Positions 32,244 to 45,040 are shown, counted from the first letter of the stretch. The stretch is DNA of 64,000 bases from Pseudeuparius sepicola (GCA_963920635.1 OY987300.1:59248915-59312914), one strand, 5' to 3'. The notes: generated by a model from the letters alone, not told the origin. Translations and numbers: made by a program.

Positions 32244-33041
32244 GCTTGTCAAGTTGAGTGAAGTTTTGAATTATTAATTATTTACCTACGTAAGAAGTCC
32301 AGAAAGCCGGTCATTGCTATAGACGAGTGGACGGATTTCTTAAGTCTGCGAGACCAAGTAATGACGCTTCCGGGGGTATGCCAATATTTTTTCGGTGACT
32401 TTATCATCTAAATTAAAACTGCATTATTTCTGTTCACTTCCAATGCGAGTTGACGGCGAGCAACTGACGCTTCTCAGAAAATCTCTGGTTTTATAGAATC
32501 GACAGAGCTTGCCTACTTGACTTTTAATAATTAATAGAAATTATGTATCACTTTCCGGATTAGTCCGGAAAGTGCGATCTTCCCGGGCTCGACAGGAAAT
32601 TGGAAAGAAACTTTTCGGACGATCACCGAAAAAGTACATATCTACAATTTATAATATGTTTCAACAACTGGGTGATACCTTAATAAGCAGAGATAAACTG
32701 TCTTCCTAAAATTCACATTAAATGATAAGTATATAAGAAAGCACATAATCTTATTAACTTAGATCGGCTTAGAGTTTCCTTATCAGGTGAGTAATAATAT
32801 AATAATAATATGTAAGATAATTCCATAATTGCTTTTGCACGATCACATCAATTGATTTCTTATCCAAATTATGAAAAGTAGAAAAGACGCACAGAGCCGC
32901 GTTGCGTTCTTTACATTTATGAAATAATTACTCCATCACTCATTTTTCTTGAATTCTTTAAAAGGGTAACGGTGTACATGCTCTATATTCCAAAATATAA
33001 AATTGTTTAAGAAATGCGGGTCTTAAAAGTGTATTAGGTAG
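32244..33041. other. Intronic stretch, nothing firmly recognised
   Basis: A perfect 11-bp stem, CACTTTCCGGA / TCCGGAAAGTG, lies at about 32550. The segment 32290-32640 is base-balanced and non-repetitive, so it could be regulatory. There is no gene. Confidence 0.35.
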
Positions 33042-34301
33042 TTAGTACAGTAAAACTAACACAAAATGAGGCCAAACCCAAACATAAAAAAAAAGTTCTT
33101 TCTAGCGCGAAATAGTTCCATACCCTCCTAAGAGTTAGTACTAAAGAGTTACACCACCACCAGCGTCGGGTTTCGGGGGGAGGGGGTGAAAAGGGCAGTA
33201 AATTCTTATTTTTCACAGTTTTGCGTGAATATCTAGTAAACTATGAGGTTTAGCGCAAACGTCATCCTATACGCAAATGATATACATTAAATTCCGAACA
33301 AGAATTGTTATATACAGAATTAAGGTAATGTGAACGGTTTCCATGATATGGAGGGGTAAAGATTTCTTTGTTTTTATTTCACGTAGTTTTTGTTGAAAAA
33401 ACTTAAAATGATTACAGTATAAATTGGTAACTGAATAATGTATGTAGAATATATATAGATATATCTATGCATATATAGGTACATATTGCACCCATAGATT
33501 GTTATTTTTTTGTCACAACATAACCTCATAAGTATATGACTGTAAATATGTCCAATACAAGTTAGTAGCCTTAATTAATTTGTACTCACTTTTTGCCCTC
33601 ATTATATATATATATATTATATAATATATATTTTCTTGTTTTTCACATGAGCTTCCTATTCATGAGTTTCTCATATTTACAAGCTAAGGACAAATTAGAT
33701 ATGGGAATGATTTGACATAAAAGAACGAATGGAAATCAGAACGCTATAATGAATGAGGGCAAAAGTGAGTACCAATTAACTAAGGCTACTAACTTGTATT
33801 GGATATATTTATAGTCATATACTTATGAGGTTATGTTGTGACAAAAAATAACAATCTATGGGTGCAATATGTACCTATATATGCATAGATATATCTATAT
33901 ATATTCTACATACATTATTCAGTTACCAATTTATACTGTAATCATTTTAAGTTTTTTCAACAAAAACTACGTGAAATAAAAACAAAGAAATCTTTACCCC
34001 TCCATATCATGGAAACCGTTCACATTACCTTAATTCTGTATATAACAATTCTTGTTCGGAATTTAATGTATATCATTTGCGTATAGGATGACGTTTGCGC
34101 TAAACCTCATAGTTTACTAGATATTCACGCAAAACTGTGAAAAATAAGAATTTACTGCCCTTTTCACCCCCTCCCCCCGAAACCCGACGCTGGTGGTGGT
34201 GTAACTTTTTAGTACTAACTCTTAGGAGGGTGTGGAATTATTTCGCGCTAGAAAGAACTTTTTTTTCATGTTTGGGCTTTGGCCCAATTTTACTGTACTA
34301 A
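33042..34301. mobile_element. 1.26-kb foldback element with ~550-bp near-identical arms (copy 1)
   Basis: The left arm (33042-33603) and right arm (33752-34301) are inverted copies with few differences, meeting around a ~150-bp AT-rich loop with a TA run. The ends are TTAGTACAGTAAAA and CTGTACTAA. Recognisable shared blocks include AGCGCGAAATA, CACCACCACCAGCGTCGGG, a G-rich run, and CGCAAACGTCATCCTATACG. It has no protein-coding potential. A partly deleted relative with one full arm is at 59972-60756. Confidence 0.85.
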
Positions 34302-34849
34302 GTATGGTATTATAAAAATAAAGCTCAATAGTATATGTAATGAACGATATTAAGTTAAACCTTTTGAAACATGCCCATCTTCCTCCGCATTATAAAGTGA
34401 CATTTTGAACGCTTGTCCAACTGTCACTAAAGCTACAAATTTATTTATTAGTAGATGCAATCAATATTACCGAACAACGGATGTAAGCAGTTTGCTCTGT
34501 CTTTCTTTTATACATAGAAAAATTGAGACAGCGTCACTAAAACTGACAGCAATTGCATGCATGCCCCTTGGTGTCGGTGATTGGCGATTGCACTCATTGA
34601 TGTAAATATTTTCAAAGTTGTATGTGAGGGTGCCCGTACATGCGTACGAGAACACCTTGCTCGTTTATTCGCTTGTTTGGTCCTTTGTGCAAGAAGCGAT
34701 TTTTGCAAACCGCGCAAACCCACGTCAAGCGGCCTGGCAGCCGCTGATACGCCACCGTCACCCGATATTGTATAATGCCATCCATGAGCAAACTAATCCA
34801 AATAGAGATTTAATGGATTTTTTCGGTCCTGTTTGTTTTGGTTGCAGTT
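34302..34849. other. Intronic stretch, nothing recognised
   Basis: Short overlapping ORFs on both strands without motif. No repeat partner was found. Confidence 0.35.
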
Positions 34850-35065
34850 GATATCGAAGTCGGCGGCGGAGCGGCGACCGCGACCGGTTCCATGGGCGTG
34901 CGTGACGTCCACCGGTGCGGTGCCACCTTCCTTACATTCGAAACTACATGACTTGCGGAATTGCGCCCCGCTAATAAATAACCTTTTAAAGATGTTATCG
35001 GTGTGTCCCTTAAGGCCGCTGCGGTCGGCCGCCGAACGGGAAACATGCATTTTTCGTTTCCGCGG
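34850..35065. promoter_or_regulatory. GC-rich island inside the labial intron
   Basis: A CpG-rich block with GGCGGCGGAGCGG and TGCGTGACGTCCACC lies between AT-rich flanks. Overlapping frames on both strands look like composition effects. It is a candidate cis-regulatory or promoter region only. Confidence 0.3.
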
Positions 35066-36362
35066 TTGACGTTTATTAATTAATAATTTTGTTAATTATT
35101 ACTCCAACTTGGATGACCATCACAGGACAAATTTCACAAAGTTTCAGAATAAAGTTCCAATGACCATTAGCATAGACAAAGCTATTATATACATATTATA
35201 TAGACTGTCAGAACCATTGTTGAAATTTCGCACGCTACAAAAAGTTACCCAAGTGATACGAAAAAAGGGCAAAATAAAATAAAAACCCTTTTGCAATCAC
35301 CATTATAGTGCTACAAATAACAATAATTATGACTACAACTGCATTTCAAAAATAATATCAAAGTCATGTAAACACTTTCCATTTTGGAATTTTGGTATAA
35401 TCAGCTGCTTGTTGCAGGGACTATGCGCGGACTCGGGCAAATTTGGCATCCGTGTGTCAAAGTAACAGTGACGGTTTTCCGGATCGTTAAAACTGGTTCA
35501 AACTTTCCGCAGTAAAAATATTCGTGCGTTTTGTACGTTTCGTGAGTCTTACCGTTGTCTGTGTTGTTCTTGTTCTCGCTGTTACTTTTTGTGTTGTGCA
35601 AATAAATGGACTCGTTACTGACCTGAACTTATGACACGGTTGCATTTTTTTTGCTGCATTGATTGTCCAATTGACAGTCCTAATAAAGACTTCTTTAAAA
35701 AAATTGACTCTACCTATGGCTCCTTTAATCTATGCCATTGGGCCCGTTTTAGACGTTCGAAATTCATCTTATAAAAAGTTGCATTGTCTAGGTATTAATA
35801 TTAATTAATCTTCACACAACATTAGCCATTTTAATTGCCAATACCTACAACGGCGCCTGCCTGTTTTTTTTTTTTTTCACTCAATGTTTTTCAACAGATT
35901 TGGTGATTTTCCGGCGATTTGATGATTTGGCAAAAACTTTTAAATAAATAATCCCGAATTTTGATAATTTCGGATTAATGCGATTTATGGCTCAGTTTGT
36001 CATTTATTTTAAAACATTTATCAGCTGGGATAAAGTAGCCATTTTAAATTAGATTTTTTGTGAATAAATTATTGACCTCGATTTAAAAACTCGCATGGTT
36101 AAACAAGCTTTATAGTTTAAATGATTTTTTGCACACAACAAACAAATGGGTAAAAAAGAGAAATCAAATTATTTATGACGTCACAAACGACAAATTATCA
36201 AGTGTAAATTATCTCTTTTTTGTCTACTTCAGGTAGGTAAAACGTGGCCAAATATTAATAAACCGGCCAATAAAGTACCTATTATTTAATGTTTCAGCCT
36301 TTTGCGAAATTGTTATCTATAACAACGCAATCTTTCAGTGTATTTTGGTCCATTTGGTAGCT
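35066..36362. other. Intronic stretch; possible LTR-like or promoter fragment near 35.4-35.6 kb
   Basis: The base-balanced segment 35400-35640 ends with GCAAATAAATGGACTCG, giving an AATAAA hexamer, and could be an LTR or untranslated fragment. No direct repeat partner was found. The rest is AT-rich. Confidence 0.3.
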
Positions 36363-36441
36363 TGGTAAGATGCGCCGTGGCGTGGTTCTTACACTCGTAT
36401 GGAATTTTTTCATTCTAACCTCATTACAGAATCTACTATTC
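36363..36441. repeat. Half of the 10.5-kb-type hairpin element
   Basis: AATTTTTTCATTCTAACCTC followed by ATTACAGAATCTACTATTC is the inverse of 10480-10520. The partner arm is missing or replaced by GGTAAGATGCG...CGTGGTTCTTACAC. Confidence 0.6.
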
Positions 36442-36541
36442 AGGAACAAAACCTAAAAATTTTACTTGTCCATCACCCCTTTATAACATCAAGTTATAAA
36501 ATAAGTCAATTCCATTGTAGTGCGATCCTCTAGGTAGAGCC

Positions 36542-37669
36542 TATACAGGGTGTAACTAAACGGATGGTCAAAAATGAAACCACATATTCTTGGAGTCAAA
36601 ATAAGGGCACATCTTCCTATATTTTTTTCTCCTACGGGCCATAGTTTTTTTTATACAGAGCGTAGAAGTTTAGAGAAAAATACACACATTTCTTAGTATC
36701 TCTAGAAATATACGAGATATTTTCTTCAAACTTGGCGTGTCACATGAGCGGATGAGCTGTCAAACTTAAGGTTGATATGAAGCTTCTGAGGCCCCCAGTT
36801 GCGGAGATACAGGGTGTTACTAACATTAATTAATTCAGAAAAATATAGTATAATCGCATTTTTAAAATTTGTTTTGACTGGTAAATCCAATAGTTAACAA
36901 AAAGTATCTCTTAGTATTTTTTCATATTCTCAGCCGTTTCTTAATTATTTTTTAAAAACGGCAATGCTGCTAATAAACAAGTCATTTCAAGAATAGCAAT
37001 CTGTGGATGTCAATAATTAAACTTGGCATTATTTGAATCATTTGGCTGTCAATTTTGCACTTCAATATCAATATTTTGAAAAATGATATTTTCATTCGAA
37101 GAATTGACTGACATGCACTTGTTGCTATGGACTTGCCAATGGCAGTAATAAACATGCGGAAACACATAGTTGCGTGTATTGAAAGAGACGGCTGTCATTT
37201 CGAACATTTAATAATTTTCTAATAGCATTAAGTTTCTTTCATTATCGTTTTTGCTTTCATATTTTGCTAAATAAAGTTTAATTGACAGCCACAGATTTAT
37301 TCTTAAAATGACTTGTTTATTGCAGCATTGCCGTTCTTTGAAAATAATTAAGAAACGGCTGCGAATATGAAAAAATACCAAGAGATACTTTTTGTTAACC
37401 ATTGAAGTCACCACTCAAAACAAATGTCAACTATCAACCTTAAGTTTGACGACTCATCCGCTCATGTGCCACGCCAAGTTTGAAGAAAATCTCTTGTATA
37501 TTTCTAGAGATACTAAGAAATATGTGTATTTTTCTCTAAACTTCTACGCTCTGTATAAAAAAAAAACTATGGCCCGTATGAGAAAAAAATATATGAAGAA
37601 GTGCCCTTATTTTGACTCCAAGAATACGTGGTTTCATTTTTGACCATCCGTTTAGTTACACCCTGTATA
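36542..37669. mobile_element. 1.13-kb foldback element with TATACAGGGTGT ends
   Basis: The arms (about 36542-37035 and 37255-37669) are inverted copies containing CTAAACGGATGGTCAAAAAT, TAGAGAAAAATACAC, ATGAGCGGATGAG, and AAGAAACGGCTG-type blocks, with a few small indels. The spacer is about 220 bases. The short frames inside are noncoding. The end sequence resembles the CAGGGTG termini of mariner-related insect MITEs. Confidence 0.8.
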
Positions 37670-39463
37670 CCTACTGCAAAAATGAGAATAGAGCTTCTTC
37701 AAAATCCATTCAGTTAGATGTCATTTTTTGAAACCTTACCTGTTGTAGGTATATCCTGCTATCGTCCCTCTAATTTTGATGGTTTTCATGAAATAATTAC
37801 CGTTTTATAAGTGTCCACGAGTGTCCACTAGTAGGTGTCCCAATATAATGGATTTAGTTTTCCGGGAACCTGGCCCGGCTTGATCTCAAAACGAGATAGA
37901 CCTCAAATGAATTCAATATAAGTGCTTGCATATAATTGGAGTTGTCGGAGTAAAGTTGCTGCTAACTCCTCTTGTAACCAGTTGTTATACCTGTATACCT
38001 ACGGAATTAGCGGCATTTACTGAAATCACGATATAATCTTCCATAATCTAATGTAATCTATCAATCACACAAAAACAATATTGGATTTAAAAAATGATTG
38101 GAATCTATCCAAATACCATTTTTGGGTCTAGATATAACCCATGTGTTTGTATCTGGGAATCATCATACACCAGTAACCGCAATCTAGCGCCAATCCTTTG
38201 TTTTCAAATCAGGCAAGCACCTGTCTGCCGCTACTGCCCTACTCGAATCTATTCTACGCCAGGTAGCACAGGACCGTATTTAATAAATGGATGTCTTTAA
38301 AACGTTAGAGAAACTTTAAATAATAACATTTAAGTTCAATATGGTAGAAATAAAAAAGCAAATTTACTGGAATTGTTTATGAGACCTTTGATGCAACAAT
38401 ATTATGAGAGAGTACGGTTACTGGTGTACGTATGTCCTATAATGTGCGCCTGAAGTTAGGATTAGTTAGATACTTTTTTATATTATAAAGACACGTCAAT
38501 AAAATTGTTTAATGGGACGGCTAAATATGAAGAAAATTGCTAAATATCAATAACAATTATTATGAATTTATTGTCCAATAATATAAGCAGCCTTCTGTTG
38601 TTGTTATTGGCCAAAGTTGGGTCCTTGTAGTACCGCTAATAGATTTTCATTTCTCAATTTTCTACAAATTGCCAATAATCGATGAGATAAAGAATTTGGC
38701 TCCATATAGCCATGATGTGATAATATATTTACATATAATCCGTCCAAGATATAACAGCATCTTCATTGTATACTGGCCTCTGGACAAAGATCAATTTTCT
38801 CGTAACCCGAACTATAAAAAACGCAGCGATATCGATGTCGACGGTGTCCGCTAACTGACAGCTTAACCAATCGTGTTAAATTGGCTCAACGAGCAGAGTT
38901 GTTTTCTCGACGACACCGAGATAAGTTACCTAAAAGAGTCATTTGCAGCCTACGGGTAGAGATCCGTTGGCCGACAAGCCACCATCGTCTGGCACCGGTC
39001 GCGACGGACAGTGCCGCCCCGATCATCATTATTAGGTGATCCCGAAATCGCGTCTGGTTTACGCCAGTCTGCACTTCAGGCGACAGCAACTGACTGGGGT
39101 GGTTCTAAACTTGATGGTACATTTGACATTGGCATGAAAGAAGAAAATTAAAATGCAAAAATGCAAAAGTTAACTGGGAAGTGGGAAGACATGAGATAGA
39201 TATGTCGCAGATCGAGAACGAGAAAGTCGAATCATTCACAAAAGTTGCTACTTAAGCCTGTTTTACATTGATTATTTCCCTCATACTGCTTGCATCCAAT
39301 AAGGTAGCTCCTTCCATAAAAATCCAACCAATCATATGCCTCTGCTAGCGATAATTGCACTTGTGCAAATTATCGTTTAAAATGAGTCGTTTTGCAAATG
39401 TAAACATAGAAAAATCAATACAGAAATTATTAAATTGTATTCTGAAATAATCTAGACAAATAC
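37670..39463. other. Intronic stretch, no gene recognised
   Basis: Mostly AT-rich. Positions 38870-39090 are more base-balanced (GCACCGGTCGCGACGGACAG), and the antisense frame there is uninformative. Confidence 0.35.
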
Positions 39464-39683
39464 CACTCGTGCCGGAAATTTTTCTAAATAATTTTATTTT
39501 CAAGCGCTATTTTGCCCATTAGCAAAACCACTCGTACAAATTGGGCTTTTATTTTCAGAGATTAAATCCCTCGAGCTTCGCTCTCGGGATTTTATCAGAA
39601 AATAAAAGACCAATTTATACTCGTGATCTTTCTAGCAAAATAGCGCTTTCGAAAAAATTATCGATACAATTTCCGGCACTTGT
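39464..39683. repeat. Hairpin element, 220 bp, with GC-rich apex
   Basis: The outer GTGCCGGAAATT and AATTTCCGGCAC, inner AAGCGCTATTTTG and CAAAATAGCGCTTT, and TTTATTTTC blocks form a long imperfect stem. The apex is CCTCGAGCTTCGCTCTCGGG. Confidence 0.72.
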
Positions 39684-42600
39684 GATATTACATACAACAA
39701 TTTCTTCATGAATTAAGTTCTATTTTAGACTGATGAAGGAATTGATGCATTTTTTTGTCACCTTATGTCAGATTCTAGCGAATACCAATACAAGAGAATA
39801 AATAACAAAATAATGTTTTGCACTGAATTTCCTTTATCAAAACATATTTTATAACTATATCCATTTCGAAATATTGCCAAAAAACAAAGCATAATTAACT
39901 ACAGATTAAGTCGGGCTAGAAGAGTAGTTAGCCAAACGATTTAGAGTTTTTTTGACTACAATTAATTTGAATATGGAAAAAGTGCAAACCATAACATTGG
40001 CATGCTGCTCAATTTGCACATTACATAATTTTTGAGACCCGAATGTTCTATATCTATCACAGAAGAGCTTGATGAAGAATATATAAGTATTTCAATTTGA
40101 AATTTCTTACCAAACATGCTCACCAATAAGACATGTTTGCGTTGCTGCCCCAGATGAGTCTTGTGATTATTTCGCCTTGGCAGCGGAATACATAAATAAA
40201 ACATATTGTAATATAAATCGTATATGTACCTAAAAGTTGTGAAGATTACACACACCTTTTATCTAAGAATATTATCTATGAAATTAAGTACTCTCCTCTT
40301 CCTCGTCTAGGTACATAATGCCTCAAACAAAAACCAGTTTCAAAATATAACCTTGGTTGTGTTCAAATTTTCAATAATGTTATAGTACTCCTGAAGTTCA
40401 CGCAAAACTTGTCAAAATTTTGTACTGCAACAGAAAACATCACTGCACCAGTCACTGATTTTATCATCAAATACTTATTGTAATACGAGAAGAATATTAT
40501 CTATATCTACAGGATGTCCCAGAGTCTGTACTCCAAACGAAGCCTATGGATCACTGAAATGACCTTGAACCCTGTATAGGCTTATCCTATTGTTTTGAAG
40601 GAAGTTTAAATTCTGACCGTTTCATATTTATTTCCAAAAGAGTTTATCAACGAACGAAAATATAGAACAACTTGATATTCCTAACTTAATTTGATGGTGC
40701 GCCAATCCATAACGCACAAAGAGTGCAAACCTTGTTGTCAAAAGTTCTTCAGAATCGCGACAACTGAAATAGATTGGGCACTGTGGAGTGACAACAAATA
40801 TAATAAAATATGAAAAACAGTAAAAAGACTACATAGTGAAAGAACGGAATTTAAATCAGTGCTAGGTATATTTTCAGTCATAATGTAAAAAAATTTAACC
40901 ACAGAGTGGAGAAGGCCTACTAAAAATAAAAATGCGCTCAGGTATGCTAAGTTTCTACTTGTCTGCCCTCACCGCGCAATTACGGCGTACCTACCTATAA
41001 CCATAACCAGCCCACTTTCTGTGCCCACTGTGTAGTCAAGTTATTGGTGCCATTTTTGAACAATTCCTCTACTTAAACAACAGTGTTGGTACATTTTGGA
41101 CATTTTTGAACATTACATCGATATTTACAAAAGAAAAAAGGATTGATATTGGAATAATTCAAAAAGCTAGTCAAAAAAGTAATAAATTAACTTAGACCAT
41201 AATGTATTTATCATCACAATAAAAAAATGTAAAAATAAAAGCTTTCTTCGTGGTTGTAATTCTCTAACCGATAATTCTAAATAAAACTACTACAAGGCAA
41301 GGTTGGAAATCTACGACAGCTCTGATAAATTACACACTTTTTGTGATATTATGTAAATAAGGGCACCAATCTGAACTGCCTATATATAACGGAAACTTTT
41401 TTCTGTACTAGCTTACCCGCTACCTAATATGTAAGTCATATTATTATTAATATCAACAGAGAATGCGTGCGTATTAGGACAGTGCGTGAGATAAATTTGA
41501 CATTATGATCAAGATAACTCGACTTCAAAAAGCAGATACTATACAAAGAATTAATTGGTATACATGTCCAATTGTAATGAAAAGATTATTTATTAGTAAG
41601 CTCATAGTTATTAAGTACAGTTGAGGTAGAAAAGTTGTCACTTTGTTTAAACGCAAAGAAGAAGAATGCAGGGATCAGGTATACAGGGTTAACTATCACT
41701 TAGTACAAAAAATTTTATGGCAGATAAAGAAAAATCAGACTTGCCAAAATAAATTTTGTCTTAAGAGGCTACGATACTTATGAAATCCGCCTCAAGTGCC
41801 CGACTCAATTCAGGACAAACGTCGCTCGATTAGATATGCCTATCCTTTTCCTTCCTCTAGTCCCCACGACTCCCCACTCCAGCCTGCCCCTTCATAGTGC
41901 TACGATTGAGGGGCAGCCGGCCGTAGTTACTACACTGAGAAAAATCTGTCACTTTGTAAAAAAAACCCTGTTTAATTCAATATGAGATATTATTCCTCAA
42001 ACTCAAGCAAAAGCTTTTTTGCAACTAACAATAATCAATTCAATGACAATTGATATTGAATTCTAATGAATAATTTAAATGTAATATTTTATTTCAATAA
42101 ATAGCATGTTCTGGAATTGATTCTATAATACTTCTTTTCTAAGCACATTCTTTTGTCAGAACAACATAACATAACGTTTCACAACTACTGTCACTGAATT
42201 TTTGCTGGATTTGTAATAATTGTGGGTACTAATATCAATTATAATTATTAGTAATATATCATATTATTGCCTAAATAATAAGCAAATGATGTGTAAAATG
42301 CAAATCAAGTTGCTAGTGTAGCAACTTATAATTGACAAAACAGAAATGTTGCAGATGAGATCAATAAATTAATAACATTTAATTTTAGTGGATACAAGTT
42401 CTAGTAACCCCCAGTTTGTTAATAGCTATTCACTTGCACAGTATTCATTATGACTACGAACGATATAAAATGTATGGTTGATTCAAAACCTTTGCGATCA
42501 TTAATTTGCGATCATTGATTTTGGTAAATTACTCAGTCAAGGTCACAGCTTTTTTTACTAACGTGTTTGTAATAGGACATTAGTTCAGTCGAGTAAAAAG

Positions 42601-42768
42601 TACTTGATTCAATCTAACTTGTATTGGACATGAATTCTAATATGAAAATTCTTCTTGAATACCATAAAAATTGAAAAACATGATTTACTGATTATATTGA
42701 TGACTAGGTACCTATAAAAGTTGCAATTAAGTTGTTTTCTTCATCCAATGAATTATAATGTTTTTTCT
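39684..42768. other. Intronic AT-rich stretch, no gene recognised
   Basis: Isolated transposon-like ends are visible at about 40510 (ACAGGATGTCCCAGAG), 40570 (CCCTGTATAGG) and 41935 (CACTGAGAAAAATCTG), without clear partners. ORFs are short and motif-free. Confidence 0.4.
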
Positions 42769-42830
42769 GTTGCTTCTGGGGTACTCTTAGATAGTTTGGA
42801 GTAGTCTGAGGGTGAGAATTATCATTATTT
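42769..42830 (+). repeat. Short LINE-like 3' end fragment with ATT repeats, copy 2
   Basis: GTTGCTTCTGGGGTACTC, then TTTGGAGTAGTCTGAGGGTGA and an ATT-rich tail. See copy 1 at 27361-27417. Confidence 0.55.
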
Positions 42831-43889
42831 AAATAAAATAAATTTAATTGTTTAAATAAAACATGAGACATTTTAAAACCGAGGTTATGCTTTCATTGTA
42901 GTATGCCAATTTTAGTATCGAAGTGACAATACGTCTTCTTAACGGAAATTTAAACTATTTTAAACTTATTGGTTCATCTGCAATTAAGTCAAAAGTATAG
43001 ATTAGATTAGAAAAGTGACTATATACACGACCTCACTAAAATCACAACAGTCTTTTTTTCCTGTGTAGATAATATGAAATAATAAGTCAGGTGCCGGCCG
43101 CCGCCGACGGGTCACACGAGTCTCGCCGATGCCGACGAAGAAGCGCGAATATTTAAAAAACGGCGGTGGCCTGTTTGCTTTATTGCAAAAATGATATTTT
43201 TGGGAGTTATAGAGGGCGTTCACTTTTCGTTGGCAACACACTGCATAGCTTTTTGGCGTCGAAGCAATTTTACTATTATTTTTCATATCAGCAAAGGTGC
43301 ATAGGTACCTATTATGAAGAGTTCGTGTATAAAAAACTTCTGTAATTGCTCAATTATAAAATCTAAATTAACGATTCGATTACCGAATTCTTCTTGAACC
43401 ACGTTAGGGTCAGTTGAACATCTATCAATGTTTGATTGGATAATTATTGTTCTGCATAATAGTGTTGTTACGACCAAAAAAGTGCATTTAAATTCTACTT
43501 CTATAAAATGTTTTATATACCTAGTATTCCATATTAATATTTGTGTAATAATAAATAAATCTAACTGAAAACTTTCTACACTGTAACAGCAGCGTCCAGA
43601 GATATACTTTCTAGACTTTGGTAAGAGTTCACTTTAGAGGGATTAGAGTGAATAATAGACCATAGGTATAATATCACAACTATGATTTGTTTATTTAAAA
43701 ACAGTAAGCGGTTTCGTTAATCTATAAAATTACATCATCAAGGACTACAATATAAGATTTAAAAAAGTAAATAAATAAAGGATAATCACTTATAGTCCAA
43801 GAGCTTCCAGGAAATTTGAAGGAGATACTTGAAAAAAGATTATAATTATGTAAATGTTTTTAATTGTTTCAACTTTGACTTGTGGCTGA
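42831..43889. other. Intronic AT-rich stretch with a small GC-rich patch
   Basis: Positions 43090-43165 carry GTGCCGGCCGCCGCCGACGG in AT-rich context. No gene was recognised. Confidence 0.3.
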
Positions 43890-44315
43890 ATGTATATATT
43901 TCAAATATATAATGAGGATGTAGGTAAATTTATAGAGTTGCGAAACCGGTCTCCGTTTTCAAATAAAGTAATAGTTTTGAGATGTTTTTCCCAGAAAGTT
44001 TGTTTCTCAAACCCTATGCACCTGCACTTATACCTAAATCCGAATAATAAGTATGCAAAATGCAAAATATGTGTTAGTACCCTAGTACCCCTCTCTCAAA
44101 TTCTGGGAACCATATTAGGTACGGGAATAAAAGCACACAAGCCCACAAATTACTCCTATTGGTTTCACTGTGACTGTTGCGACATCATTATCAAACATTA
44201 TAGGTATTCTTGCCCTGACTGCCGTTCAGTTTCAGAACCTTCTGACAAATCTGAATTATCGAACATCCTAGAAAATGTATTAAAATGTCATAAATTCGAC
44301 AGACTGGAACAATAA
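43890..44315 (+). CDS. Unidentified 141-residue Cys-rich protein or exon
   Basis: The frame is longer than chance frames around it and has cysteine pairs spaced like a zinc-binding fold: C58-x-x-C61, H93-C94-x-C96-C97 and C108-x-x-C111, with a C-x2-C, C-x10-C, C-x2-C order in the second half (FHCDCCDIIIKHYRYSCPDC). The N-terminal half has no motif I recognise. AATAAA at 44311-44316 overlaps the stop codon, so a transcript could end right after the frame. It may be a small real gene, a terminal exon, a fragment of a mobile element or a viral-derived insertion. I cannot name the family and there is no supporting neighbour. No clean splice acceptor decides the start. Confidence 0.35.
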   Translation: MYIFQIYNEDVGKFIELRNRSPFSNKVIVLRCFSQKVCFSNPMHLHLYLNPNNKYAKCKICVSTLVPLSQILGTILGTGIKAHKPTNYSYWFHCDCCDIIIKHYRYSCPDCRSVSEPSDKSELSNILENVLKCHKFDRLEQ

Positions 44316-44849
44316 AATGTACCCTCTATTTTTATTTTGCCCGATTTTCAACTTAAATGACTTTCGAACAATCTTCTAACGAAGAAGTTTCTAAAACTGA
44401 CTGGATGTCAGAATTATTATCGTTCCCTCTGGAAAGTATATAAATTAGCTTTTATCATGCAGCGATTTGACACAATAATCGTATTACATAGGATATTATT
44501 CGTTTTCAAAAAATGCTTCACATGACCCATTTATTTGACAAAAATATTACTTGTACCTATCACATTTTTAAAGTAAAAATCAAGCGCACAATTTGGTCTA
44601 GAATTTAAATTTACTCTTTTTGCACGACCAGGCCATTTTCTGCCCTAGGGATTAAACCATTTTACACAAAAGCAAAAAGTACTTTGTGAATAATAATTAT
44701 TTATTTATTACTCCTGGAGGAATAATAATAATGAGTATTATTATATGCCAGTCGACATACATAATGTAATATTCCAACATTCAAAACAAGCGAAACACAA
44801 ATAAGGGAGACTGAGAGTAATAAAATGAAAAATGAAACATCTGATATCG
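44316..44849. other. Intronic AT-rich stretch, nothing recognised
   Basis: No ORF or repeat of note. Confidence 0.4.
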
Positions 44850-45040
44850 ATTGAAAGTTCCCCTGACGTTGTTCCCGAGCCCGGTGAGGTAGGCCGAAGT
44901 AGGGGGAGTAGGGGAACCACGAGTTCCAGCGAACGCCCGCCCGCCCGTCTATCTCCGTACGTCTAATTCCTGCTCGGATGGCCAATTCACGGATCATTTT
45001 ATTGCCGGGCAATGGGTTCGTAGTTTTCAAATCATAGCCA
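44850..45040. promoter_or_regulatory. Base-balanced, non-repetitive island (candidate regulatory module)
   Basis: A GC-richer block containing GGGGGAGTAGGGGAACCACG, the CCGCCCGCCCGTC cluster and ATCGATTGAAAG sits in AT-rich intron. It is unique within the window. It is a candidate enhancer or a piece of an unknown transcript; the antisense frame across it has no motif. Confidence 0.3.

Noticed and set aside
33042..34301. Assembly artefact (inverted duplication) as explanation of the foldback
   Set aside because: The arms differ at scattered positions and a related arm occurs independently at 60 kb with a target duplication, which supports a real element.
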